The notes beneath the pieces were generated by a model. It had not been told where the DNA came from. It ran no database searches and worked only from the letters and a program-made list of their open reading frames with translations. The position numbers and the translations under genes were made by a program. From contig OY969725.1 of assembly GCA_963702195.1 (NCBI GenBank), positions 248,001 to 312,000 on the forward strand: 64,000 nt of DNA. The letters are read 5' to 3'. The stretch is from AC-56 sp963702195 (GTDB lineage Bacteria; Actinomycetota; Thermoleophilia; Solirubrobacterales; 70-9). Below are positions 47,661-56,204 of the stretch, in pieces. The stretch's first letter is position 1; the number at the start of each line of letters is the position of its first letter.

Positions 47661-49438
47661 GCGCCCGCCGCGGCGCCGGCCTCGGGCGCCGAGTCGCCAC
47701 AGCCGAGCGCCGTGGGCGCTTCACGGTGGTGGAGCCGCTGTTCGAGCGCGGTCCCCAGGCCACGCTCACGGGCGGCCCCAGGGTGCGGCCGGGGGACATC
47801 GCCCTGGTCGACTTCGGGGCGCGGGGAGCCAAGGTGCTGCGCACGCTCGGCTCGGCCGAGTGCGCTCGCGACGTCGTGACGGCACTGCTGTGGGATCGCC
47901 ATGACCGCCGTGGCTTCGGGCGGGCGATCGAGGACGAGGCCCGCGACACCGTCGCCGCGGCCGGCGACCTAGGTGTGGAGCGGCATGACCTCACCGGCAT
48001 TCCGACCTTCACCGTCGACCCCGCCACGGCGCGCGACTTCGACGACGCGGTGTCGGCGCAGGCCGAGGGCGACGGCGTGCGCCTCTGGATCCACATCGCC
48101 GACGTCTCCGCCCACGTGCGTCCGGGCAGCGGGCTGGACGCCGAGGCGCTGCGCCGGGGCACGAGCACCTACGTCCCCGGCACCGTGGAGCCCATGCTGC
48201 CGAGAGCGCTCAGCGACGACGCATGCAGCCTGGCGCCCGGGGTGGAGCGGCTGGCGGTGACGTCCGAGATCGTGCTGGGCGGCGACGGCGAGCCGCGCTC
48301 GGCGAGCTTCTTTCGCAGCCGTATCCGTTCGGACGCGCGGCTGGACTACGACCAGCTCGACGAGATCTTCGCCGGCCGGGCCGACCCGCCGGGCGTCGTC
48401 GCCGAGCCGCTCGACCTCGCCCGTCGCGGTGCCGCGGTGCTCGCGGCCCGGCGGCCGGTCGGGTCGCTCGAGATCGAGTCCTTCGAGCCTGAGTTCGAGT
48501 TCGACCGCGACGGCGCAGTGATCCGCGCCCACTCGGTCAAGCAGACCGAGGCGCACAAGCTGATCGAGCACCTGATGATCCTCACGAACGAGCGCGTCGC
48601 CGAGCTCTGCGAGCGGCGCCGGATCCCCACCGTCTATCGCGTGCACGAGCAACCCGAGCCGCAGCGGATCGAGCGGCTCACCGAGCAACTCGCCGCCCTC
48701 GACGTGCCCACGCCGCCCTTGCCGAAGAACCTCGCGCCCGCCGCCGCCGGGGAGCTCGCCGGGGAGATCAGCCGCACCGTCGCGAAGGAGGCGGCACGGC
48801 GCGGGCACGGCCGCGACGCGTATACCTCCCTCGTGCTCCGCTCCCTCAAGGCCGCGCTGTACAGCGAGCGAAACCTGGGCCACGCGGGCCTCGGCAGCCC
48901 AGCGTACGCCCACTTCACCTCGCCGATCCGGCGCTACCCGGACCTGGTGGCGCACCGGGCGCTGCTGTCGGCCGTCGGCGCCGGTGAGGCCGAGCCCGAT
49001 CCCGGGCAGGTCAGGGAGGCGGCCTGGCGCAGTTCCGAGCGCGAGCGGGAGGCGACCGCGATCGAGCGCGATGCCGACGGGGTCTGCGCCTCGTTTCTCC
49101 TGGGACGCGAGCTGTTCGAGGGCGGTTGGGGGCGGGCCTTCGAGGGCGAGGTGTCCGGAGTCATCGGAGCGGGCGCGTTCGTTCGCTTTGGAGGCGAGCT
49201 CGGCGACGTGTACGAGGGCCTCGTGCCCGTCCGGCTCATCCGCGGCGAGCGTTTCGACCTCAACGAGACCGAGACCGCGCTCGTCGGCCGAAGGAGCGGA
49301 CGAGCGATCCGGCTGGGGGATCCCATTTCGGTGAAAGTCGATCGGATTGAGGCCCCGCGCGGCCGCGTCGACCTCGTCCCGGCGGGGGAGATCGGCGGCG
49401 GCAGCGCGGTGGCGGGCCGGCGTCGGGAGCGCAGGTAA
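47657..49438 (+). CDS. rnr: RNase R/RNase II-family exoribonuclease
   Basis: 3'-5' exoribonuclease, 593 residues, shorter than E. coli RNase R (813). A reduced N-terminal cold-shock-like region is followed by the RNB domain with IPTFTVDPATARDFDDAVSA (catalytic acidic cluster), LWIHIADVSAHVRPGS, SYVPGT-type TSTYVPGTVEPMLP and AHFTSPIRRYPDLVAHR, and a C-terminal S1 domain (GEVSGVIGAGAFVRFGG, YEGLVPVRLI). The GTG start overlaps the ctpA-type stop, and smpB starts two bases after it. RNase R degrades mRNA in trans-translation, which fits linkage to smpB. Confidence 0.92.
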   Translation: MSARRGAGLGRRVATAERRGRFTVVEPLFERGPQATLTGGPRVRPGDIALVDFGARGAKVLRTLGSAECARDVVTALLWDRHDRRGFGRAIEDEARDTVAAAGDLGVERHDLTGIPTFTVDPATARDFDDAVSAQAEGDGVRLWIHIADVSAHVRPGSGLDAEALRRGTSTYVPGTVEPMLPRALSDDACSLAPGVERLAVTSEIVLGGDGEPRSASFFRSRIRSDARLDYDQLDEIFAGRADPPGVVAEPLDLARRGAAVLAARRPVGSLEIESFEPEFEFDRDGAVIRAHSVKQTEAHKLIEHLMILTNERVAELCERRRIPTVYRVHEQPEPQRIERLTEQLAALDVPTPPLPKNLAPAAAGELAGEISRTVAKEAARRGHGRDAYTSLVLRSLKAALYSERNLGHAGLGSPAYAHFTSPIRRYPDLVAHRALLSAVGAGEAEPDPGQVREAAWRSSEREREATAIERDADGVCASFLLGRELFEGGWGRAFEGEVSGVIGAGAFVRFGGELGDVYEGLVPVRLIRGERFDLNETETALVGRRSGRAIRLGDPISVKVDRIEAPRGRVDLVPAGEIGGGSAVAGRRRERR

Positions 49439-49440
49439 CC

Positions 49441-49917
49441 ATGGCGAAGAAGGCTCGAAAGCCCGCCTCCGGCGACGTCGCCACCAACAGGCGCGCCGGC
49501 CACAAGTTCGAGCTCCTCGACCGCTTCGAGGCGGGGATCGAGCTCGTCGGCACGGAGGTGAAGTCGCTGCGCGAGGGCAAGGCGCAGCTCGGAGACGCAT
49601 ACGCGCTGATCGACCGTGGCGAGGTATGGCTCCGCAACGCCCATATCCCGCCGTACGAGCCGGCGGCCGGCCAGAACCACGATCCGGAACGGCCCCGGAA
49701 GCTCCTGCTGCATCGCCACGAGATCGAACGACTGGCCGGGAGGGTCGAGCGACGAGGGCTGACGCTGATTCCCACGCGTATCTACTTCAAGGGGCCCTAC
49801 GCCAAGGTCGAGCTGGCGCTCGCGCGGGGCAAGGAGCAGCGGGATCGGCGACGTGAGATCCGGGATCGCGACACGCGCCGCGAGGTAGAGCGGGAGTTCC
49901 GGCAGCGCCTGAAGTGA
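49441..49917 (+). CDS. smpB: SsrA-binding protein SmpB
   Basis: Binds tmRNA and delivers it to stalled ribosomes; 158 residues. The OB-fold motifs are intact: NRRAGHKFELLDRFEAGIEL, GTEVKSLREGKAQLGDAYAL, AHIPPYEPA, RKLLLHRHEIERLAGRV and LTLIPTRIYFKGPYAKVELAL, with the basic, disordered C-terminal tail used in the ribosomal mRNA channel. It begins two bases after rnr. The tmRNA gene itself is 3.6 kb downstream, on the same strand. Confidence 0.96.
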   Translation: MAKKARKPASGDVATNRRAGHKFELLDRFEAGIELVGTEVKSLREGKAQLGDAYALIDRGEVWLRNAHIPPYEPAAGQNHDPERPRKLLLHRHEIERLAGRVERRGLTLIPTRIYFKGPYAKVELALARGKEQRDRRREIRDRDTRREVEREFRQRLK

Positions 49918-49993
49918 GGGTCCGAGCTGAACGCTCGCTTTCAGCAAGGCGCTGAAGCTGACAGTTTGCGCCGCTCGTGGGAGGATTAGGGCG

Positions 49994-52117
49994 ATGCCTT
50001 TGTTCAGGCGCAGTCGCCGCGGCGACTCGGAAGGGAAGGAGACACCGAACCAGGCGGGAGCCCCTGCGCTCCCGCCCCAGGCCGGTGCTGCGCCCGCGGC
50101 GGGGACGCCACCACCGCCCGCCGCCGCTGCTCCCAGCGAGCAGGGCCAGCCGCAGTCCGTGCCGCCGCCCGTTGCCGGCCGGCAGCCGGCAGTGCCGCCG
50201 GCCCCCGCACAGGCAGTGCCTCCGGCGAACAGGCGTGAGCAGCGAAAGCAGGCGCGTGATGAGCAGCGGCGCCGCCGGATCTCCGAGCGGGAGCGCAAGA
50301 AGGCGGAGCGAAAGCAGGCCGTGGAGCAGCGCAAGGCCGCCCGGGAAGCGCTCAGGCAGGAGAAGCGCGCCTCAAGGAGCGGTGCCCCAGCCCCGACGCC
50401 CCCACCCCCTCCCGCGGCGCAGCAGCCTCCGGCGCAGGTGCCGCCGGCTGTGGCCGCGCCCCAGCCGCCCGCCACGCCGCCGCCCGCCGCTCCCGCGCCG
50501 CAGCCTCCCGCCCAGGTTGCGCCCCAGGCACCCGCTCCGGCCGCGCCGCCGCCCAGCGAATCGCCGCGCGCGCGCCGCAAGCGCCTCAGTCAGGAGAAGC
50601 GCGCCGCGAAGGCTGCCGAGCGCGACCGCGCCAAGCAGGAGCGCCAGCGAGCCATCGAGGAGCGCAGGCGCGCCCGGGACGAGCAGAAGCGCGCCAAGAA
50701 GGAGCAGCGGCAGGCGCGACGCCGCGGTGGCAAGGCGCCCGCGCAGCAGCCCGCGATCCCCCCGGCGCCGGAGGCGGCCGCCCCTGCGCAGCCGACGCCC
50801 CCGGTACCGCCGCAGGTGGTCCCACCGCCGCCGCCGGCTGAACCGCCGCCGCAGGCCCCGCCTGCTCCGGAGACCGCGATTCAGCCGGGGGCCGAGTCCG
50901 TGACGCCGCCCGTGCCTCCGCCCGTGCCGGCAGCCTCCAGCGAGGCGCCCACCGCCTCGGCGGAGGTGCCGGCGGGCCAGCAGACATCGATCCAGGAGGC
51001 CGCCGAGCGCGAGGCCCTCGCACGGCTCGTCGAGTCCGAGGGTCGCGCAGGTGCCCCCGCCGAGCCCGATGAGGCTCGGGTCCAGGCGGAGACCGAGCGG
51101 CGGCTCGCCGAGGCCGCCGAGCAGGTCGCAGCCGCGGAGCCCGAGGCACCGGCCCCGCAAGCCGAGACGCCCGAGCCCGCCGGGCCTCCGGTCGCGGAGC
51201 CGGAACATCCGGCCCCCGTCGGGGAGGCCGCGACGAAGCCGGTCGAGAGCACCCAGCGTGAGGCGCTGATCGCGGAGCTTCGAGTCGCCGAAGAGCAGCT
51301 CGAGCGCCGCCGCGAGCAGGAGCAGGAGCTGGCGCGGGAGATCGAGGACACGGAGGCGCGCCTCGCCGCTGCCCAGCAGCGGACCGGTGAGGCGTTGGAC
51401 CGCGCCGCGATGAGGCTCAAGGAGGTGGAGACCCGCGCCAGCGAGGCCGAGGCCCGTGCCGAGCACGCCGAGGAGCTGGCAAAGCTCAAGAACGAGGAGA
51501 TGGAACGCGAATCACGCCTCCGCGAGCTGCTGGACCGCATCGCGCAGACCGAGGAGCGCGCCGCCGAGGCGGAGCAGCGCGCACGCGAGACCGTGAGCAG
51601 GATCGCGGATCTCGCGCCCCCGCCAGAGTCGAGCGCCGGCGATCAGCCGGAGCCGCCGTCGACCTCCCCGCCCGCGCCGGAACCGACACCAGAGCCCGAG
51701 CCTCCCGAGCCGAGCCCTGAGCCGCCCTCCCAGGCCGAGGAGAGCTCGAGCTCCTTCGAGTTCCAGCCGCCACCGTCCCAGGCGCCCTCGACGCCGGCGC
51801 CGGAGCCGCAGGAGGCGGAGTCGGGCCAGCCGGCCTGGATCCCACAGCCGCCCTCGGCAGCCCCCGAGGAGGCCGTGGTTTTCGAGCCCGAGGCCGGCGA
51901 GGCCGAGCTGCCCGCGGTGAGCGAGGGCGCACCCCTCAACATCAACCAGGCGACCTACGAGGATCTACGGCGGCTCCGCCTCTCGGTGACTCAGACCGGG
52001 CGAGTGCTTGCCTATCGAGATCGGGTGGGCGGTTTCAAGTCACTCGACGAGCTCGACCGGATTCCGGGCTTCCCAAAGACCTTCCTCACCGAGCTCAAGC
52101 GCGGCCTCACCCTCTGA
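49994..52117 (+). CDS. large Pro/Ala-rich coiled-coil protein with C-terminal helix-hairpin-helix
   Basis: A 707-residue cytoplasmic protein. Residues 1-75 are Pro/Ala-rich; about 75-125 and 195-250 are two very basic helices with a common pattern (RKQARDEQRRRRISERERKK and RKRLSQEKRAAKAAERDRAK); about 125-195 and 250-330 are Pro-rich; about 330-530 is acidic coiled coil (LIAELRVAEEQLERRREQEQ and following heptads); then an acidic Pro/Ser region; the last 60 residues are a ComEA-like helix-hairpin-helix (LNINQATYEDLRRLRLS, YRDRVGGFKSLDELDRIPGF) predicted to bind DNA. I know no named family with this layout. A nucleoid or membrane-DNA linker role is conceivable. GAGG precedes ATG 49994. Confidence 0.72.
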   Translation: MPLFRRSRRGDSEGKETPNQAGAPALPPQAGAAPAAGTPPPPAAAAPSEQGQPQSVPPPVAGRQPAVPPAPAQAVPPANRREQRKQARDEQRRRRISERERKKAERKQAVEQRKAAREALRQEKRASRSGAPAPTPPPPPAAQQPPAQVPPAVAAPQPPATPPPAAPAPQPPAQVAPQAPAPAAPPPSESPRARRKRLSQEKRAAKAAERDRAKQERQRAIEERRRARDEQKRAKKEQRQARRRGGKAPAQQPAIPPAPEAAAPAQPTPPVPPQVVPPPPPAEPPPQAPPAPETAIQPGAESVTPPVPPPVPAASSEAPTASAEVPAGQQTSIQEAAEREALARLVESEGRAGAPAEPDEARVQAETERRLAEAAEQVAAAEPEAPAPQAETPEPAGPPVAEPEHPAPVGEAATKPVESTQREALIAELRVAEEQLERRREQEQELAREIEDTEARLAAAQQRTGEALDRAAMRLKEVETRASEAEARAEHAEELAKLKNEEMERESRLRELLDRIAQTEERAAEAEQRARETVSRIADLAPPPESSAGDQPEPPSTSPPAPEPTPEPEPPEPSPEPPSQAEESSSSFEFQPPPSQAPSTPAPEPQEAESGQPAWIPQPPSAAPEEAVVFEPEAGEAELPAVSEGAPLNINQATYEDLRRLRLSVTQTGRVLAYRDRVGGFKSLDELDRIPGFPKTFLTELKRGLTL

Positions 52118-52118
52118 G

Positions 52119-52132
52119 GCCCGGCGCCGGGC
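52119..52132. terminator. bidirectional hairpin between convergent genes
   Basis: Perfect palindrome GCCCGG-CG-CCGGGC exactly between the two stop codons. Confidence 0.55.
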
Positions 52133-53499
52133 TACAGGCCGTAGGCCTCCATCAGCTTGAGCCACACCTCGCTGCGGGTGGGGTACGCGGGCACCGCGTG
52201 CCAGAGGTGGTCGAGTGGTACTTCTCCGACGACAGCGATCGTCGCTGCGTGAAGCCACTCCCCGGTCTCGACGCCGACGAAGGTCGCGCCGACGATCACG
52301 CGACGATCCTCGTCCACCACGATCCGCGTCGTCCCGGGGGCGTTGCGCCCGTGGAAGCTTGCACCCGCCGTCCCGGAGGTCTCGACGTCGACCGCGCGGG
52401 CGTTGACGCCGTCGTCGGTAGCCGCGGCCAGCGTGCGCCCGACCGCGGCAACCTCCGGGTCGGTGAACGTCACCCGGGGCGATCCCTCTCGGTCCGCCGT
52501 CGCGGCGACCTCCTTGCCCAGGATGTGATCGCCGGCGATGCGCCCCTGGTACTTGCCCATGTGGGTGAGGAGCGCTCGCCCGTTGACGTCGCCGACCGCG
52601 TAGAGCCAGTCGGAGCCGCCGACCCGCAGCTGGTCGTCGACCTCGAGCCAGCGCTCCGCCTCGACGCCCGCTGACTCGAGCCCGATCCCGGCCGTCCGCG
52701 CCGTCCGGCCGATCGCGACGAGGATCTCCTCGCCGCTGACGCTGTCTCCATCCTCGAGCTCCACGGTCACACCGGCGTCCTGCGCCCGCACGGCGGTGGC
52801 CTTGGTGCCGGTCCGCACGTCCACGCCGCGCTCGCGCAGGGCGTCGGCCACCTGGTCGCCCGCGAACGGCTCCTCGTTCGGCAGCAGCCTGTCCATGGCC
52901 TCGACGAGGGTGACATCGGCGCCGAAGCTGTGCCAGGCCTGTGCCATCTCGGAGCCCACCGGCCCGCCCCCCAACACCACGAGGCTCGCGGGCACATCGT
53001 TCGAGGTGGTCGCCTGGCGGTTGTCCCACGGCTCGGCCTCGCGGAGGCCGTCGATCGGGGGGATCGTCGCCTCGGAGCCGGTCGCTACGACGACAGCCTT
53101 ACGCGCCACGAGGACGTCGTCGTCCACCTTCACCCGCCGCTCGCCGTCGATGACGCCCGCTCCGCGGAACAGCTCGATCCCATGCTCTTCGAGCCACGGC
53201 AGCTGGCCGGAGTCGTCCAGGTCGTGGATCACCTCGTCGCGGCGTTTGAGGGCCGCCTGGACGTCGAGCTCGCCGGTCACCGCGTCGGAGGCCCCTGGGA
53301 CGCGCCGTACCTCGGCCAGGACCTCCGCCGGTCGCAGCAGCGCCTTCGACGGCATGCAGGCGTAGTAGGAGCACTCGCCGCCCACCAGGTGCGGCTCCAC
53401 GATCGCCACCTCGAGGCCGCCGTCGGCGATGCGTCCCGCGCACACCTCCCCGGGGGCCCCGGCCCCCATCACGATGGCGTCGAATTCCCGCTCGGCCAT
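52132..53499 (-). CDS. pyridine nucleotide-disulfide oxidoreductase (dihydrolipoamide/mercuric reductase-like)
   Basis: FAD enzyme of 455 residues. N-terminal FAD motif IVMGAGAPGEVCAG, redox-active pair GGECSYYACMPSK, NAD(P) motif VVLGGGPVGSEMAQ, second FAD motif WLYAVGDVNGRALLTHMG and a C-terminal dimer domain (PRVTFTDPEVAAVG). The family catalytic His-Glu pair is normally HxHPTxSE; here it reads HAVPAYPTRSE, so the active-site spacing differs. It could be a lipoamide, mycothione-type or unknown disulfide reductase. It is not next to any 2-oxoacid dehydrogenase gene. Start ATG 53499. Confidence 0.87.
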   Translation of the reverse strand: MAEREFDAIVMGAGAPGEVCAGRIADGGLEVAIVEPHLVGGECSYYACMPSKALLRPAEVLAEVRRVPGASDAVTGELDVQAALKRRDEVIHDLDDSGQLPWLEEHGIELFRGAGVIDGERRVKVDDDVLVARKAVVVATGSEATIPPIDGLREAEPWDNRQATTSNDVPASLVVLGGGPVGSEMAQAWHSFGADVTLVEAMDRLLPNEEPFAGDQVADALRERGVDVRTGTKATAVRAQDAGVTVELEDGDSVSGEEILVAIGRTARTAGIGLESAGVEAERWLEVDDQLRVGGSDWLYAVGDVNGRALLTHMGKYQGRIAGDHILGKEVAATADREGSPRVTFTDPEVAAVGRTLAAATDDGVNARAVDVETSGTAGASFHGRNAPGTTRIVVDEDRRVIVGATFVGVETGEWLHAATIAVVGEVPLDHLWHAVPAYPTRSEVWLKLMEAYGL

Positions 53500-53535
53500 A
53501 CCCCTGCCGTTACCCTAGTGCCAGTGACATAGCAC

Positions 53536-53896
53536 GGGGCCGACAGGTATCGATTCGGTCATTTGTGCGAACGGTTGCAGGTCGAGGTTCCCGGAGGCCT
53601 CGTTAAACACCGGGAAAAACCAATATGTGCGGACCATGAGTTCGCCCTCGCCGCTTAGTTCATAGCTGAGTAGGTGAGAGTCGGCCCTCCCTCGGCCCGT
53701 GGGGAGGGGCACCGGCTTCAGAAACGGGCTCACCCGAAGCGGTCCGTTCTCGCCGCCAGGGGACATTTCAGGGGACTGGTCTCCCGGAATTCACCCGCCG
53801 GCGCGGGGTCCGGGAGACGAGATCAAAGCGCCGGCTAAACCTGTAGAAGCCTTCGCCCGGAGACCGGAGACGGGAGTTCGAATCTCCCCGGCTCCA
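53536..53896 (+). ncRNA. ssrA: transfer-messenger RNA (tmRNA)
   Basis: About 361 nt. The 5' GGGGCCG (53536) pairs with 3' CGGCTCC (53889-53895), giving the G3.U pair that identifies alanine tmRNA. The T-arm is GGGAG-TTCGAAT-CTCCC (53872-53888), and A53896 is the discriminator. CCA is not encoded, so it must be added. The tag frame 53629-53658 reads GCG GAC CAT GAG TTC GCC CTC GCC GCT then TAG: ADHEFALAA, preceded by ACCAATATGT, where other tmRNAs carry a similar pre-resume sequence. Nine residues is short; E. coli has eleven including Ala1 from the charged RNA. Works with SmpB. Confidence 0.93.
53629..53658 (+). CDS. tmRNA tag reading frame, ADHEFALAA
   Basis: Nine codons and TAG inside ssrA. 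The C-terminal ALAA is the usual degradation signal read by ClpXP-type proteases. The resume codon GCG is inferred from the conserved upstream sequence. Confidence 0.8.
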   Translation, partial: ADHEFALAA

Positions 53897-53917
53897 TAGT
53901 CTCTCGCGCGAGATCGC

Positions 53918-54259
53918 CTAGCTCGCGGGGCCCCAGACCATCAGCGACTGCGGATCGTCGGGGTCGACCTTCACGACGACGTCGCCGCCCTGGGCGATGC
54001 CCTGGAGCGTCGCGTCGTGCATCGACTGCGACGTCGCGACCTGGTAGTCGGCGCCCCCGTCGGCGGGATGCACCGTCAGCTGGAAGTCGATCTGGTGGCC
54101 GCCGCCGAGCTGGGTGCCGGTCTCCTGCATCGAGTCGACGGTGGCGCGCGCCTCGACCCCGGATTGGTTGATCTTCATGATCTTGTCCCGCTCGGCCATC
54201 TGGCCGCCCGGGCTCATCGCCTGCTTCGCCGTGCCCTTCATCTTGTCCATGAAGCCCAT
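53918..54259 (-). CDS. small conserved-type protein of unknown function, 113 residues
   Basis: N-terminus MGFMDKMKGTAKQAM is an amphipathic helix that may contact a membrane. The rest is a beta domain seen in many actinobacterial proteins: GVEARATVDSMQETGTQLGG, HQIDFQLTVHP, then a Gly-rich turn and VVVKVDPDDPQSLMVW. This pattern is widespread but I cannot name its function. It lies 27 bp downstream of the DUF2855 gene on the same strand. Start ATG 54259, with AGGAAGGAGAG upstream. Confidence 0.68.
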   Translation of the reverse strand: MGFMDKMKGTAKQAMSPGGQMAERDKIMKINQSGVEARATVDSMQETGTQLGGGHQIDFQLTVHPADGGADYQVATSQSMHDATLQGIAQGGDVVVKVDPDDPQSLMVWGPAS

Positions 54260-54286
54260 GCGGCTCTCCTTCCTAGAGGGATCCGA

Positions 54287-55393
54287 TCAGACCACATCCA
54301 GTGCCCCCGCGCAAGCGGGCGAGCGTTCGAGCGAGAGGACGTGGCCGACCGACGGGTCGGTACGCCCGTCGAGAAGCTCCAGGTACGCGTCCTGTACCGC
54401 GTGTGGACCTTCGCCGCGGACGATCTCGAGCCAGCCCGCAGCCCACTCGACGAAGGGCAGCCAGGCATCGGCCACTCGGCGGTCGAGCTCCTCGCGTCCC
54501 CAGTCGGAGCTGCGCCGGCGCACGTGGTCCGGAGCGAAGAAGAACTCGGGCTGCGGGCCGGGAAGCGGATCCGTGCTCACGTCCGCCGCCGCCTCCCAAT
54601 GCGTCGCACCGACTACTGCGCTATGTCGCAACTCGTCGCCCAAATGGCCGTGGACCGCGGCCCGGACACCGGCATCGCCGGCGATGTCCACGAACACCGC
54701 GGGCGTCGCCGGGAGCGACGGGACGTCCGGGTAGCCGACGACGCGGTCATAGACGTCGAGGCCCTCGACGAACTCCACCCTGGCGGGCGAGGTGAGCCCG
54801 ACGACCTCGATCCCCTCGCGGCGAGCCAGGAGGAATGCGGCGCTCAGCGCCGTCTTGCTGGACGCGCTCGAGACCAGCGCGGTTCCCGCTCCGAAGAGCT
54901 CCTCACCGCCGAGGAAGTCGTCGATGAGGAACGACGTGAAGAAGAGCGGCCACAGCAGCATCTGCTGCTCCTCGAACCGCTTCTCGTACAGCGGCAGCCC
55001 ATCGACGAGGGCGTAGCTGTTGTAGGCCGAGGGGAGACTGGCCCGGTGTGGCGACGCGTCCACGAACCCGCGCCCGTCGATCCGCTCGGGGGCGACGACG
55101 AGCTCGCTCGACGGGGGGAAGTAGCCGAAGACCCTGCTGCCCTCGGAAAGCTCCGTATCCCCGGCCGCCGCCACGTTCGCGAACCCCCAGACCGGGACCC
55201 GGCCCCATCCTTCGTCGGCCGGAAAGAATTTCCAATACGACATCGCCTCGCCGAAGACCGCGTAGGTGATGTTGTTGGTCGTCAGGCCGAACGAGTCGAT
55301 CTCGAGCAGGGCCTGGCCGGGATCGAGCGCGGGCGGGTTGCCGTCGACGACGCGGCACGCGTGTAGGTCGTCCCGCCTGACCTGGAAGTCCAT
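54287..55393 (-). CDS. DUF2855 family protein
   Basis: A 368-residue soluble protein. The segments LLEIDSFGLTTNNITYAVFG, YWKFFPADEGWGRVPVWGFA, YFPPSSELVV, and SSASSKTALSAAFLL belong to DUF2855, which resembles medium-chain dehydrogenase/reductase folds without the zinc site; SSASSKTA marks a Rossmann-like loop. It probably binds NAD(P)H; substrate unknown. The start is ATG 55393, since the upstream in-frame extension to 55744 runs antisense to the esterase gene. Probably in an operon with the following 113-residue gene. Confidence 0.8.
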   Translation of the reverse strand: MDFQVRRDDLHACRVVDGNPPALDPGQALLEIDSFGLTTNNITYAVFGEAMSYWKFFPADEGWGRVPVWGFANVAAAGDTELSEGSRVFGYFPPSSELVVAPERIDGRGFVDASPHRASLPSAYNSYALVDGLPLYEKRFEEQQMLLWPLFFTSFLIDDFLGGEELFGAGTALVSSASSKTALSAAFLLARREGIEVVGLTSPARVEFVEGLDVYDRVVGYPDVPSLPATPAVFVDIAGDAGVRAAVHGHLGDELRHSAVVGATHWEAAADVSTDPLPGPQPEFFFAPDHVRRRSSDWGREELDRRVADAWLPFVEWAAGWLEIVRGEGPHAVQDAYLELLDGRTDPSVGHVLSLERSPACAGALDVV

Positions 55394-55474
55394 CCGGTGC
55401 AGCCTATGGCCCTGACGCCTGGTTCGCGGGCTTACCTGGTGGCGATGCGCCCGTCTCCTCGGTCGCGGCTGGGG

Positions 55475-55480
55475 TAGTCT
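55475..55480 (+). promoter_or_regulatory. -10 box upstream of the esterase leader
   Basis: TAGTCT would start transcription near 55487, about 30 bases before the small leader ORF. Confidence 0.35.
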
Positions 55481-55518
55481 CGCCGCGATCCGGAACGATC
55501 TTCGCCTTGGAGGTCTTG

Positions 55519-55542
55519 ATGCGACGTCGATCCCGGGCGTGA
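55519..55542 (+). CDS. seven-codon leader ORF MRRRSRA before the esterase gene
   Basis: ATG 55519 has an ideal GGAGG five bases upstream (55509-55513), while the esterase GTG (55539) has none within reach. The leader's TGA overlaps that GTG (GTGA), so ribosomes finishing the leader could restart on the esterase. The product is nearly all arginine. Too short to prove by coding statistics. Confidence 0.4.
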   Translation: MRRRSRA

Positions 55543-56198
55543 GCCCGGGGCGTGAGGACTGGCCGCACGAGTTCCGGTCCGCCGCCGGAGAGCCCGACGG
55601 CGCGCTGATCCTGCTGCACGGGCGGGGCACCGACGAGTTCGACCTCGTGCCCCTGCTCGAGGCGCTCGATCCCGAGCACCGATTCGTCGGGCTCACGCCC
55701 CGGGCGCCCCTGTCACTCCCCCCGGGCGGCGCCCACTGGTACATCGTGAGGCAGGTCGGCTACCCGGACCGGGATACCTTCTTCGAGAGCCTCGCCAGCG
55801 CGTCGCATTGGCTCGACGGGCTTCCGGAGGAGCTCGACATCCCCTGGGAACGGTTCGTGGTCGGCGGGTTCTCGATGGGCGCGGTGATGTCCTACGCGAT
55901 CGGGCTCGGCCCCGACCGCCCGACGCCGGCCGGCATCATGGCGCTGAGCGGCTTCATCCCGACCGTCGAGGGGTTCGAGCTCGAGCTCGAGCGGGCCAGC
56001 GGCCTGCCCGTGGCGATCGCACACGGGAGCGCCGACGAGGTGATCCCGGTCGAGTTCGGTCGCGACGCCCGGGACCGCCTGCAGGCCGCAGCCGCCGATC
56101 TGCTGTACCGCGAGTCACCGGTTCCCCACACGATCGACCCGGCGATCATCCCCGACCTCAGGGAATGGCTCGCGAAGATGGTCCCGCCCGCCGACTGA
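55539..56198 (+). CDS. carboxylesterase/phospholipase-type alpha/beta hydrolase
   Basis: A 219-residue serine hydrolase of the YpfH/lysophospholipase-like group. Oxyanion loop ALILLHGRGTDEFDLVPLLE, nucleophile elbow VVGGFSMGAVMSYA, Asp in IAHGSADEVIPVEFG and His in SPVPHTIDPA complete the triad. The GTG start overlaps the stop of a short arginine-rich leader ORF that has the only good ribosome site. Its end is six bases from the convergent S15 peptidase stop. Substrate unknown. Confidence 0.85.
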   Translation: MSPGREDWPHEFRSAAGEPDGALILLHGRGTDEFDLVPLLEALDPEHRFVGLTPRAPLSLPPGGAHWYIVRQVGYPDRDTFFESLASASHWLDGLPEELDIPWERFVVGGFSMGAVMSYAIGLGPDRPTPAGIMALSGFIPTVEGFELELERASGLPVAIAHGSADEVIPVEFGRDARDRLQAAAADLLYRESPVPHTIDPAIIPDLREWLAKMVPPAD

Positions 56199-56204
56199 TG
56201 CCCG

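Noticed and set aside
50000..51466. Several long antisense frames over the Pro/Ala-rich gene
   Set aside because: Products are Arg/Gly repeats expected from the complement of Pro/Ala codons; the forward frame alone ends in a recognisable helix-hairpin-helix.
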